From NCBI RefSeq assembly GCF_003347015.1, contig NZ_PNFB01000002.1, positions 348,890 to 412,889 of the forward strand: DNA of 64,000 nt, written 5' to 3'. Positions within the stretch are counted from its first letter, which is position 1, and each line of letters begins with the position of its first letter. The notes beneath the pieces are model-generated. The model made no database searches and was not told where the DNA came from. It saw only the letters and a program-made list of their open reading frames with translations. Of the stretch, positions 18,575 through 26,862 are shown piece by piece. The stretch is from Brachybacterium sp. YJGR34. GTDB taxonomy: Bacteria > Actinomycetota > Actinomycetes > Actinomycetales > Dermabacteraceae. The position numbers and the translations under genes are program-made.

Positions 18575-19891
18575 GTGAACGAGTTCCCGCGCGACGCGCT
18601 GATCCTGGGCGGAAACCGTATCCCCTTCGCCCGCGCCGGCGGAGCCTATGCCGGCATTTCCGAGCAGGACCTGCTCACCGCGGCCCTCGAGGGGCTGGTG
18701 GCCCGCTTCGGGCTGCAGGACGAGCAGCTGGGCGAGATCGCCGGCGGCGCCGTGCTCAAGCTCGCCGGGGACCTCAACCTCACCCGCGAGAGCGCGCTGG
18801 GCACGCCGCTGGACCCCCGCACCCCGACGATCGACCTCTCCCGGGCCTGCGCCACGAGCCTGGAGACCATGGTCCACGTGTCCAACCGGATCCAGCTGGG
18901 GCAGATCGACTCCGGCATCGCCTGCGGGGTCGACTCGGCCTCCGACGCCCCGATCGAGGTCACCCCGGCCCTGCGCCGCATCCTCCATCGGGCGAGCGCC
19001 GCGAAGACCGCCGCGCAGCGCCTCCGGGCGCTCGCCGCGATCCGCCCCTCCCACCTCGCACCGCTGCCGCCGCGCAACAGCGAGCCCCGCACGGGGCTGT
19101 CCATGGGGGAGCACCAGGCCCTGACCACCGCGCAGTGGGGCATCGGCCGCGCGGAGCAGGACGAGCTGGCGCTGGCCTCCCACCACCGCCTCGCCGCCGC
19201 GTACGAGGCCGGGTTCTTCGACGACCTGGTCACCGGATACCGCGGACTCGCCCGGGACGCGACCCTGCGCCCGGACACCACCCTTGAGAAGCTCGGCGCG
19301 CTGAAGCCCGTCTTCGGGGCGGGCACCCCGCAGGTCGCCGAGCCCACGATGACCGCCGGCAACTCCACGCCGCTGTCCGACGGCGCCTCCTCGGTCCTCC
19401 TGGGCAGCGAGGAATGGGCCGCGGGGAAGGGCCTCGTGCCGCTCGCCCGGGTGGTGGACGCCCGCAGCACCGCCGTCGACTTCACCCGCGGTGACGAGGG
19501 CCTGCTGATGGCTCCCGTGCACGCCGTGCCCGAGCTGCTGGACGCCCAGGGCCTCACCCTCCAGGACCTCGACCTCTACGAGATCCACGAGGCCTTCGCC
19601 GCGACGGTCCTGACCACCCTCGCGGCCTGGGAGTCCGAGGAGTTCTGTCGCGAGCGGCTGGGCCGCGGCGGGGCGATGGGCGCGATCGACCGCACGAAGC
19701 TCAACGTCACCGGCTCCTCGCTCGCCGCCGGCCACCCCTTCGCGGCCACCGGCGGCCGGATCGTGGCGACGCTCGCGAAGCTCCTCCATCAGCGCGCGGC
19801 CGAGACCGGCCGCGTCCAGCGCGGCCTGATCTCGGTGTGCGCCGCCTCCGGCCAGGGCACCGCCGTGCTGCTCGAATCCGTCAGCTCCTGA
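18575..19891 (+). CDS. Acetyl-CoA acyltransferase (thiolase, FadI/FadA2 type)
   Basis: Cleaves 3-ketoacyl-CoA with CoA in the last step of beta-oxidation. The 438-residue protein has all thiolase residues: nucleophile C92 (SRACATSLETM), H338 (EIHEAFAA), H387 (AAGHPFAATGGR) and C422 (SVCAASGQG). It is longer than PhaA-type thiolases (about 390), as FadI-like enzymes are. GTG at 18575 is preferred because GAGG lies eight bases upstream; an open frame from 18533 would start within the promoter. It is followed by fabG4- and htdX-like genes, the order fadA2-fabG4-htdX being the neighbourhood seen in mycobacteria (Rv0243, Rv0242c, Rv0241c). Confidence 0.93.
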   Translation: MNEFPRDALILGGNRIPFARAGGAYAGISEQDLLTAALEGLVARFGLQDEQLGEIAGGAVLKLAGDLNLTRESALGTPLDPRTPTIDLSRACATSLETMVHVSNRIQLGQIDSGIACGVDSASDAPIEVTPALRRILHRASAAKTAAQRLRALAAIRPSHLAPLPPRNSEPRTGLSMGEHQALTTAQWGIGRAEQDELALASHHRLAAAYEAGFFDDLVTGYRGLARDATLRPDTTLEKLGALKPVFGAGTPQVAEPTMTAGNSTPLSDGASSVLLGSEEWAAGKGLVPLARVVDARSTAVDFTRGDEGLLMAPVHAVPELLDAQGLTLQDLDLYEIHEAFAATVLTTLAAWESEEFCRERLGRGGAMGAIDRTKLNVTGSSLAAGHPFAATGGRIVATLAKLLHQRAAETGRVQRGLISVCAASGQGTAVLLESVSS

Positions 19892-19949
19892 TCCTCGCCG
19901 CACGGCCCGCCGCCGTCGCCGCGCTCCACCCCGTGAACCGGAGGTTCCC

Positions 19950-21290
19950 ATGACCGATGCCTACACCCGCTTCGTCCGCTCCGCCCCGGGCGGGATGCTC
20001 GCGAAGCAGATCGGCCTGCCGCGACCCGCCCGGCTGCTGCGCCGGGAGGACCGCCCCGCCCCGGTGCTGGGCCCGGTGGTGGTGCTCGGTGACACCGCCG
20101 GGGCCGACGCCATCGCTCACCGGCTGCTGGAGCAGGGCGCCGACGTGCGCCGCCGGGCCGACGGGCTGACCACCATCGGCTCCGTGCTCCTCGTCCTCGA
20201 CGAGCTCGCCGCCCCGGAGGAGCTGGGGCCGATCGTGCTGCCGCTGGCGGGCGCCCTGCGCTCGCTCGCCCCCGGAGCGCGGGTCATCACCCTCTCCCGG
20301 CCCGCCCGCGGCGAGGATCCCGCCCGGGACGCCGCGCGCGGCGGCGTGGAGGGCTTCCTGCGCTCCCTCGCCCACGAGATGCGCGCCGGCGGCACCGCCA
20401 ACGGGGTGCTGGTCGAGGACGGGGTGGCGCTGGAGGCCCCCGGCGTCCTCGGTGCGCTGCGCTTCCTGCTCTCCGCCCGCAGCGCCTTCGTCACCGGCCA
20501 GCTCCTGACCGTCTCCTCCGCCGACGGCGCCGCCACCGAGGACCCGGCGCGCCCGCTCGCCGGTCGCACGGCGCTGGTGACCGGCGCCGCCCGCGGCATC
20601 GGCGCCTCGATCGCCCGCACCCTCGCGGCCGACGGCGCCCGGCTGATCCTCCTCGACGTGCCCGGCGCCGGCACCGAGCTGGCGCGGCTGGCCAACGAGC
20701 TGCGCGCCGTCCCGATCCAGCTCGACGTCGCCTCACCAGGCGCCGGGGACCGGCTGGTCGCCGCCCTGCGCGAGCGGAACCTGATCCTCGACGCGGTGGT
20801 GCTCAACGCCGGCATCACCCGCGACAAGCTGCTGGCCAACATGACCGCGGACCGCTGGGACCCGGTGCTCGCGGTGAACATCACCAGCCAGATCCGGCTC
20901 ACCGAGGCCCTGCTCGACGCGGGAGACGTGCTCGGCCCGCAGCCCCGCGTCGTCTCCCTGGCCTCCACCAGCGGCATCGCCGGCAATCGCGGGCAGACCA
21001 ACTACGCCGCCTCCAAGGCGGGGGTGATGGCCTTCGTCGACGCGCTCGCCGCGGACCTCGCCGCCCGCGGCGGCACCGCCAACGCGGTCGCTCCCGGCTT
21101 CATCGAGACCGAGATGACCGCGCGGATGCCGGCGCTGACCCGCGAGATCGCGCGCCGCCTGAACTCCCTGCAGCAGGGCGGCCTGCCCGTGGACGTCGCC
21201 GAGGCGGTCTCCTTCCTGTGCTCCGCGGAGGCCGGAGGGATCCGCGGCGCTACGCTGCGCGTGTGCGGCCAGAACATGGTGGGACGGTGA
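19950..21290 (+). CDS. fabG4: 3-oxoacyl-(ACP/CoA) reductase, long FabG4-like form
   Basis: A short-chain dehydrogenase of 446 residues, far longer than the 250 of ordinary FabG. Residues 1-200 form a degenerate flavodoxin-like Rossmann domain (VVVLGDTAGADAIAHRLL). Residues about 205-446 are the catalytic SDR: cofactor loop TGAARGIGASIA near 210, NAG at VLNAGITRDKLL, and Ser/Tyr/Lys in SLASTSGIAG and TNYAASKAGVMAF. Mycobacterial FabG4 (Rv0242c) has the same two-domain plan and uses NADH on CoA substrates. Here it would oxidise (R)-3-hydroxyacyl-CoA, or reduce the ketone in the other direction. Its stop overlaps the start of the MaoC gene. Confidence 0.9.
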   Translation: MTDAYTRFVRSAPGGMLAKQIGLPRPARLLRREDRPAPVLGPVVVLGDTAGADAIAHRLLEQGADVRRRADGLTTIGSVLLVLDELAAPEELGPIVLPLAGALRSLAPGARVITLSRPARGEDPARDAARGGVEGFLRSLAHEMRAGGTANGVLVEDGVALEAPGVLGALRFLLSARSAFVTGQLLTVSSADGAATEDPARPLAGRTALVTGAARGIGASIARTLAADGARLILLDVPGAGTELARLANELRAVPIQLDVASPGAGDRLVAALRERNLILDAVVLNAGITRDKLLANMTADRWDPVLAVNITSQIRLTEALLDAGDVLGPQPRVVSLASTSGIAGNRGQTNYAASKAGVMAFVDALAADLAARGGTANAVAPGFIETEMTARMPALTREIARRLNSLQQGGLPVDVAEAVSFLCSAEAGGIRGATLRVCGQNMVGR

Positions 21291-22279
21291 GCGCCGTGCA
21301 CCGCGGAGAGCGCGTGAAGGACCTCGCCGACGTCCCCTCCTTCCCCGCCGTCTACGCGGCCGCCCTGGACCCCCGGTCCCGCCGCCGCGCCGCCGAGCCG
21401 CCGGTCCTGCCCGCGATCGCCTACCGCGTGCGCGCGGTCCGCATCGACGCCGAGCGCGCCCGCGACTTCGACCACCTGCTGGGCGGCGCGGCCACCGACA
21501 TCGTCCATCCCGGCGTGCTCCACGTCCTCGCCTTCCCCGTCTCCCTCGCCCTGATGGCCCGGCGCGACGTCCCCTTCTCCCTGCTCGGGCTGGTGCACCT
21601 GCGCAACCAGGTGCTGCAGCACCGGCCGGTGCGGGTGGGGGAGCGGGTGGACGTCGAGTGCCGGATGCGGGAGCTGCGCCCGCACCGCCGCGGACACACC
21701 GTCGAGGTGGTCTCCACGATCCACGCCGCGGACGGCGAGATCGTCGCCACGGACGTCTCGACCTATCTCGCCACGGGCGAGCAGAGCTCCCGGAACCCGT
21801 CAGGGGACGGTGCCGGGTCCGCGGCCGTGGGGGCGGCCGCGGGCCCCGGGGCGACCGGCCCCGGAGGATCCGCGGGATCGCCCCGATCCGCCGGTCGCGA
21901 GGCCTTCGTCCCGCCGCGGCCGTCGGGCCGCTGGCGCCTGGCCGCGGACACCGGGAGGCGCTACGCCGCGGTCTCCGGGGACGCGAACCCGATCCATCTG
22001 ACGGCCCTCAGTGCGCGGGCCTTCGGCTTCCCGCGGGCCATCGCGCACGGCATGTACACCGCCTCGCGGGCTCTCACCGAGTCCCGCGTGGACCTCTCGC
22101 GGCCGCTGCGCTGGGACGTCACCTTCGACGCCCCGGTGACCCTGCCGGGGACGGTGCTGGTTTCCTACCAGGACGATCCGAGCACAGGGTCCGTGCGCTG
22201 CGTGGGCTGGCGCGCCGCGACGGAGGAGAAGGGGCCCCGGCGCTGCTTCGAGGTCGAGGTCACCATGCTCGCCCGGTGA
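21287..22279 (+). CDS. MaoC-family (R)-specific enoyl-CoA hydratase, HtdX-like double hotdog
   Basis: A 330-residue protein with two hotdog halves. The N-terminal half (about 1-160) lacks clear catalytic residues but has the hotdog pattern. The C-terminal half carries the hydratase-2 signature YAAVSGDANPIHLTALSARA, continuing FGFPRAIAHGMY, near residues 224-255. The halves are joined by an unusually long Gly/Ala/Ser/Pro linker of about 45 residues. GTG at 21287 overlaps the fabG4 stop (GTGA). It resembles mycobacterial HtdX (Rv0241c), which hydrates enoyl-CoA/ACP. With its neighbours it gives a beta-oxidation route through the (R)-hydroxy intermediate. It converges with the nucleoside hydrolase gene, seven bases away. 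Confidence 0.9.
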   Translation: MSAVHRGERVKDLADVPSFPAVYAAALDPRSRRRAAEPPVLPAIAYRVRAVRIDAERARDFDHLLGGAATDIVHPGVLHVLAFPVSLALMARRDVPFSLLGLVHLRNQVLQHRPVRVGERVDVECRMRELRPHRRGHTVEVVSTIHAADGEIVATDVSTYLATGEQSSRNPSGDGAGSAAVGAAAGPGATGPGGSAGSPRSAGREAFVPPRPSGRWRLAADTGRRYAAVSGDANPIHLTALSARAFGFPRAIAHGMYTASRALTESRVDLSRPLRWDVTFDAPVTLPGTVLVSYQDDPSTGSVRCVGWRAATEEKGPRRCFEVEVTMLAR

Positions 22280-22286
22280 CACGCGG

Positions 22287-23249
22287 TCAGGCGGACAGCC
22301 CCTGCTCGAGGACGCCCAGCAGGTGCTCGATGAAGTCCTCGGGCCGGACGTCCGTGAGCAGCTCGAGGTTCGGCTGCCGGCCCCAGCGGCCCAGCTCGTC
22401 GCCCACGGTCTGGCCGCGGGTCAGGGTCCCGGCCAGCTCGACGTCCACCGCCAGGGAACGGGTGGCGGCGAAGTCCCCGGTGACCGCGTGCGCGGCCACC
22501 AGGGGATCGTGGACGTGGGCGCTCCAGCCGAAGCCGTCGGCCTCGTGGAAGGCGAAGTAGAAGCGCAGCGCATCCACCAGGATCGTGGCCACGGGATGGC
22601 CCGTGTCCGCGGCGAGGGCGATCAGCCGGTCCAGGGTCTCCTGCGTGAAGCGGACGGTCTCGGTGGCCTCGAGGGCGCCCATCACCGGGCGGGTCGGGGC
22701 GTCGGTGAAGGCGGCCAGCACGCGCTGCGCGGCCTCGGGGTCCACGGCGATGTTCCATTCGCTGGTGGCGCCGGTGTTCCCGCGGTGATTGATCGCCCCG
22801 CCCATGATGTGCAGCCGGCGCAGCAGACGCGGCAGCTCGGGCTCGATCTCCAGGGCGAGGGCGAGGTTCGTGTGCGGGCCCAGCACCAGGCCCACCACCT
22901 CGCCGGGGTGCGCGCGGGCGGTGTCCACCCAGAGCTGCGCGCCGGCGCGGGGATCCTCGGTGCGGGTGGTCGGCGGCAGCACGGCGTCGCCCAGCCCGCT
23001 CGCGCCGTGGGTGTCGTCGGCCGTCATGAGCGGCTGGACCAGGGGCTGGTCCGCGCCCCGGCACACGGGAGCGTCGATCCCGAGCAGCTCGGAGAGCGCG
23101 AGATTGTTGCGGTGCACGGTCGGGAGGTCGACGTTGCCGGCGGTCGAGACGATGCCGGAGATCGACACGTCGGCCCGGGCGGCGAGATAGGTCAGCGCGA
23201 TCGCGTCGTCGATGCCGGTGTCGCAGTCGATGAGGACGGGGAGGCTCAT
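22287..23249 (-). CDS. Nucleoside hydrolase (inosine/uridine-preferring family)
   Basis: Hydrolyses ribonucleosides to base and ribose for salvage. The 320-residue product has the calcium-binding aspartate cluster at its start (PVLIDCDTGIDDAIAL). It also has the active-site block HIMGGAINHRGNTGATSEWN, and a late HVHDPLVAA with the Asp ligand. ATG at 23249 is preferred: TAGGCT (minus strand, 23256-23261) ends six bases before it, which suggests a leaderless mRNA; a GTG at 23255 is the alternative. Substrate preference (purine, pyrimidine, or modified nucleosides) is not readable from sequence. Confidence 0.92.
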   Translation of the reverse strand: MSLPVLIDCDTGIDDAIALTYLAARADVSISGIVSTAGNVDLPTVHRNNLALSELLGIDAPVCRGADQPLVQPLMTADDTHGASGLGDAVLPPTTRTEDPRAGAQLWVDTARAHPGEVVGLVLGPHTNLALALEIEPELPRLLRRLHIMGGAINHRGNTGATSEWNIAVDPEAAQRVLAAFTDAPTRPVMGALEATETVRFTQETLDRLIALAADTGHPVATILVDALRFYFAFHEADGFGWSAHVHDPLVAAHAVTGDFAATRSLAVDVELAGTLTRGQTVGDELGRWGRQPNLELLTDVRPEDFIEHLLGVLEQGLSA

Positions 23250-23255
23250 GCTCAC

Positions 23256-23261
23256 AGCCTA
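23256..23261 (-). promoter_or_regulatory. -10 box for the nucleoside hydrolase gene (leaderless)
   Basis: TAGGCT on the minus strand, six bases before the ATG at 23249. No clear -35 is visible. Transcription would begin at or within a base or two of the start codon. Confidence 0.5.
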
Positions 23262-23318
23262 GAGCCACGGCACCGACGGGGGCTGGCGCGGGCGCGCTTC
23301 GCGCGGGAGGATCGGTGC

Positions 23319-23714
23319 ATGGAGCATCCGCAGATGTTCGACGACGACGATCCGCAGCTGGAGGCGGTGCGGCGGATCGCGCTCGCCCTGCCGGGGGCCG
23401 CGGAGAAGATCAGCCACGGCCGCCCCGCCTTCCACACCGTGAAGGTGCACTGCTACTACGGCGGGGCGCTGAAGGTCGCGGGGCAGTGGGAGCAGCATCC
23501 CCAGTCCGTCCTGCTGCACCTGCCGCCCGCGGAGGCCGCCGCGCTCCGCGAGGAGCCGCGGGCGTACGTCCCGGCGTATCTGGGCGGCTCAAGCTGGATC
23601 GGCCTGGACCTGGACGAGCGGACCTCGCCCCAGGAGCTCGCCGAGCTGATCGAGGAGTCCTACCGCACCGTGGCGCCGCGCCGCCTGGTGGCTCAGCTCG
23701 ACGCTCGGTCTTGA
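23319..23714 (+). CDS. MmcQ/YjbR-family protein
   Basis: A 131-residue protein of the MmcQ/YjbR (DUF419) family: LEAVRRIALALPGAAEKISH, then GRPAFHTVKVHCYYGGALKV, and a tail LAELIEESYRTVAPRRLVAQ. The fold resembles CyaY and double-wing DNA-binding proteins, but no molecular function is established. GGGAGGA precedes the ATG at 23319. A MerR-like regulator follows 34 bases later on the same strand, probably in the same transcript; the pairing may mean joint function, but that is a guess. Confidence 0.82.
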   Translation: MEHPQMFDDDDPQLEAVRRIALALPGAAEKISHGRPAFHTVKVHCYYGGALKVAGQWEQHPQSVLLHLPPAEAAALREEPRAYVPAYLGGSSWIGLDLDERTSPQELAELIEESYRTVAPRRLVAQLDARS

Positions 23715-23748
23715 CCCTCACGCGACGTCAGGCCGGAGGGTGGATCCC

Positions 23749-24561
23749 ATGACCGAGACAGCACAGCACGAGGACCTCACCGTGGGGCGCGTCGCCGAGC
23801 TGGTGGGCGTCAGCGTCCGCACCCTGCACCACTGGGACAGCATCGGCCTGGTGCGCCCCGGCGGCCGCACCTGGTCCGGGTATCGCCTGTACGACGCGCA
23901 GGACGTGGCCCGGATCCATCGGGTGCTCGTCTACCGCGAGCTCGGTCTGCCGCTCGCGGAGATCGGACGGATCCTCGATGACCCGTCGGCCGATCCCCGC
24001 GAGCACCTGCGCCGCCAGAAGGAGCTGCTCGAGGAGCGGATCCGGCGGCTGACGAGGACGGCGCGCGCCGTCGACGCGATGATCGAGAGGACGGACATGG
24101 ACGAGAGCACCACGGGCCTGAGCCCGCAGGAGCAGGCACGCATCTTCGGGACCGACTGGGACCCCGCCTACCAGGACGAGGCTCGCGAGCGCTGGGGAGG
24201 CACCGACGCCTGGGCGCAGTCCGCGACCCGCGCCGCGGGCCGCGATGCCGGGCAGTGGCAGGAGCTCGCGGACGAGCTCGAGGAGGTCGAGTCCGCGCTG
24301 GCCGAGGCTCTCGGCCGCGGCGTGGCGCCCGGCAGCGAGGAGGCGAACGCCCTGGCCGAACGGCACCGCGCCACGATCGTGCGGCACTACGACTGCCCGC
24401 CGGCGCGGCAGGTGGTGCTGGCGCGGATGTACACCGAGGACCCGCGCTTCGCCGCCCACTACGACCGGCGCGAGCCGGGCCTCGCCGCCTGGCTGCGCCG
24501 GGTGATCGAGGAGAACGCGCGCGCCCACGGCGTGGATCCGCAGAGCGCGAGCTGGGACTGA
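23749..24561 (+). CDS. MerR-family regulator with TipAS-like effector domain
   Basis: A 270-residue transcription regulator. The first 75 residues are the MerR winged helix (VGRVAELVGVSVRTLHHWDS, then GYRLYDAQDVARIHRVLVY). A dimer helix follows (about 95-120), then a C-terminal TipAS-type antibiotic-recognition domain (about 130-265; ERWGGTDAWAQSATRAAGRD, HYDCPPARQVVLARMYTED). TipA proteins bind thiopeptides and other drugs and activate exporters. The usual TipAS cysteine is matched only by the single C in HYDCPP. ATG at 23749 with CGGAGGG upstream is preferred to a GTG at 23740. A frameshifted serine hydrolase gene lies convergent with it. Confidence 0.87.
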   Translation: MTETAQHEDLTVGRVAELVGVSVRTLHHWDSIGLVRPGGRTWSGYRLYDAQDVARIHRVLVYRELGLPLAEIGRILDDPSADPREHLRRQKELLEERIRRLTRTARAVDAMIERTDMDESTTGLSPQEQARIFGTDWDPAYQDEARERWGGTDAWAQSATRAAGRDAGQWQELADELEEVESALAEALGRGVAPGSEEANALAERHRATIVRHYDCPPARQVVLARMYTEDPRFAAHYDRREPGLAAWLRRVIEENARAHGVDPQSASWD

Positions 24562-24570
24562 GGACCGCCC

Positions 24571-24602
24571 CCCGCGGCGCAGGGCCCGCCCTACGCCGCG
24601 GG
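24571..24602. terminator. Bidirectional hairpin between merR and the serine hydrolase remnant
   Basis: A 9-bp perfect GC stem: 24571-24579 (CCCGCGGCG) pairs with 24594-24602 (CGCCGCGGG). The right arm covers the stop region of the minus-strand hydrolase gene. Located between convergent genes, so a shared terminator is reasonable; no T-run is present. Confidence 0.45.
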
Positions 24603-25705
24603 GGAGAGCCGGGCGAAGTCCTCGAGCAGCGGCGTCACCCGCGGCCCCAGCACCACCTGGAACAGCAGCACCCCCAGCGTCCCGTCGGGGTCGACGAAGA
24701 AGTCCGTGCCCGCGCCCCCGGACCACCCCCACCGACCGCGCTGCGGACCCTCGAGGGTCACCCCCACGCCGAAGCCCCACCCATGTGCTCCCAGAACCCG
24801 GGGAAGAACGCCTCCGGCCGCTTCGCCGCGGCGGGCACCTGGTCGCGGTGCAGCATCGCCAGATGCTCGGGCTCCAGCAGCACGCCGTCGCGCAGCGCCC
24901 GCAGGAAGCGCAGGTAGTCCGGCGCCGTCGAGAGCAGGCCGGCATGGCTCCGGTCCTCGCCCGGCGGGCCGATGTGAGGGCCGCCGCCCCGCTCCTCGAC
25001 CTCGACCAGCTCCCCCTCCTCCTCGGCGTACAGGGCGGGCAGGCGGTGCCGCTGCGCGGCGGGGACGAAGAAGCCGGTGTCGACCATGCCGAGCGGACCG
25101 AACAGGGTGCGCTGCAGGTGCTCGCCCGTGGCGACCCCGGCGATCCGACCCAGCAGGATCCCCAGCAGGGAGAAGGAGTGGTGGTAGCGCCACACCTCGC
25201 CGGGCTGACCCACCAGCGGCAGGGCGGCGAGCGCCGCGAGCCAGTCGGCGGCCCCGAGCCGCGGCGGGAGGGGCCCGGCCTCGGTGCCGTCAGCCGCCAT
25301 CGCCCGCTGCAGCGGCGTGTCGTCGAGGATCATCCCGTACCCGGAGGTGCAGGTCAGCAGGTGGCGCAGGGTGATCGGGCGGTGGGCCGGGACGGTGTCG
25401 GTGAGCGGAGCGTCCGGGGCGGTGAGCACGCGCGGCGCGGCGAGCTCGGGCAGCCAGGTCGCCACCGGCTCGTCGAGGGAGAGGGCGCCCTGCTCGACCA
25501 GGCGCAGGGCCGCCACCGCCGTGACGAGCTTCGTCATCGACTGGATGCGGAGGATCGCGTCGGCCGGCATCGGCGGGCCGCCGAGGGCCATCGCCCCCTC
25601 CGCGACCGGCACAGGCTCGTGCCCCACGGCGATCACCCCGCCCGGGACGACGCCGTCGCGGACGGCGCGGGCGAGGAGCGCGACGGGCGTGGTCGGCGAT
25701 GACAT
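24591..25705 (-). pseudogene. Serine hydrolase / class C beta-lactamase family, interrupted by a frameshift
   Basis: An intact coding signal is split across two frames. From the ATG at 25705 the first frame has the catalytic SxxK (RIQSMTKLVTAVAAL) and runs to GFWEHMGGASAWG with a stop at 24758. The family's C-terminal part, FGVGVTLEGPQRGRWGWSGG then TDFFVDPDGTLGVLL, continues in another frame to 24591. The break lies in the minus-strand run ATGGGTGGGGC (about 24774-24785); restoring one G gives EHMGWGFGVGV. The intact protein would be about 371 residues, an esterase/DD-peptidase/beta-lactamase-like enzyme. It may be a real recent mutation or a sequencing slip in a G-run. TAGCCT six bases before the ATG suggests a leaderless promoter. 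Confidence 0.85.
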
Positions 25706-25711
25706 GAGGAC

Positions 25712-25717
25712 AGGCTA
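25712..25717 (-). promoter_or_regulatory. -10 box for the serine hydrolase gene (leaderless)
   Basis: TAGCCT on the minus strand, six bases before the ATG at 25705. The promoter thus looks intact although the gene is frameshifted. Confidence 0.5.
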
Positions 25718-25792
25718 GGGGCGCGAGGGCGGCGGGCGCCATGCCCGGCCGCGGCACAGGGGGGGCAGGGCGCCGGGCCGCGGCCGACGACC

Positions 25793-25798
25793 TACACT
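25793..25798 (+). promoter_or_regulatory. -10 box for the pirin gene (leaderless)
   Basis: TACACT, six bases before the ATG at 25805. No Shine-Dalgarno fits in that gap, so translation would start on a leaderless mRNA. Confidence 0.55.
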
Positions 25799-25804
25799 CG
25801 CTGC

Positions 25805-26851
25805 ATGCGCACCTTCGAGGACTTCGTCCTGCTGACGCCCCGCGAAGTGCCCCTCGGCGGGCCGCGCGGGATGACGGTGCACCGCACGCTGCCGGCACGA
25901 CGCACCTCCCTCATCGGTGCCTGGTGCTTCGTGGACCACTTCGGCCCCGACGACGTCTCCGCCACCGACGGCATGCGGGTGGCACGCCACCCCCACACCG
26001 GCCTGGCCACCGTCTCCTGGCTGTTCGAGGGGGCGATCACCCACCGCGACTCCCTCGGCAGCCACGCGCTGGTGCGCCCCGGCGACGTGGACCTCATGGT
26101 CGCCGGCGCCGGGATCACCCATTCGGAGTTCTCCACCCTCGACACCACGGTCCTGCACGGCGTCCAGCTCTGGTACGCCCTGCCCGAGAGCACCCGCTTC
26201 GGCCCCCGGGACTTCACCGTCCACACCCCGGAGGAGATCTCCACCGCGGACGCCCGGGCCCGAGTGGGTCTGGGCTCCCTCCGCGCGAGGGACGGCAGCG
26301 GTGCGGACCTCGAGGACCGCAGCCCCGTGCCCACCGACACCGCGCTGACGATGATCCAGATCGATCTGCGCGCCGGAGCCATGCTCGAGGTGGACCTGGA
26401 TCCGGGTCACGAGCACGGCCTCCTCGTCGATCGCGGGAGCGCGCACCTGAGCTGCGGCGAGCGCACGGCGCAGGCCGGCGCGCGCGAGCTGATGGTGCTG
26501 CCCGATGCCGCCGACCACCTCACGCTGCGCGCCGCGCCGGGGGAGGACCTGCGGGTGCTGCTCCTGGGCGGGGAGCCTCTGGGCGAGGAGATCATCATGT
26601 GGTGGAACTTCGTGGGCCGCACCCACGAGGAGATCGCGGCGTTCCGCGCCCGCTACCAGGCCGAGATCGGGGTGGAGCTCGCCCTCGAGGACGCGCCGAT
26701 CGCCGAGGGGGCGCGCGAGCGCGGCGGCCTCGCCGCGGACGCCGAGCAGTTCGGACCCTTCGCCCCGCACACCCCCGCGGCCCTCCCCGCCCCGACGCTG
26801 CCGAACGGCCGGCTCCGCACCCGCGGCCGGCAGGGCCCCACCGACGACTGA
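25805..26851 (+). CDS. Pirin family protein
   Basis: A 348-residue bicupin of the pirin family. The N-terminal cupin carries the metal-site histidines in RHPHTGLATVSWLFEG and the GITHSEFS motif (His and Glu ligands). The C-terminal cupin is around residues 190-290 (DPGHEHGLLVDRGSA), followed by a segment typical of longer pirins (MWWNFVGRTHEEIAAFRARY). Some bacterial pirins are quercetin dioxygenases and others are regulators; sequence does not decide. The methyltransferase gene begins 11 bases after its stop, so they are co-transcribed. Confidence 0.92.
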   Translation: MRTFEDFVLLTPREVPLGGPRGMTVHRTLPARRTSLIGAWCFVDHFGPDDVSATDGMRVARHPHTGLATVSWLFEGAITHRDSLGSHALVRPGDVDLMVAGAGITHSEFSTLDTTVLHGVQLWYALPESTRFGPRDFTVHTPEEISTADARARVGLGSLRARDGSGADLEDRSPVPTDTALTMIQIDLRAGAMLEVDLDPGHEHGLLVDRGSAHLSCGERTAQAGARELMVLPDAADHLTLRAAPGEDLRVLLLGGEPLGEEIIMWWNFVGRTHEEIAAFRARYQAEIGVELALEDAPIAEGARERGGLAADAEQFGPFAPHTPAALPAPTLPNGRLRTRGRQGPTDD

Positions 26852-26862
26852 CGAAGGACACT

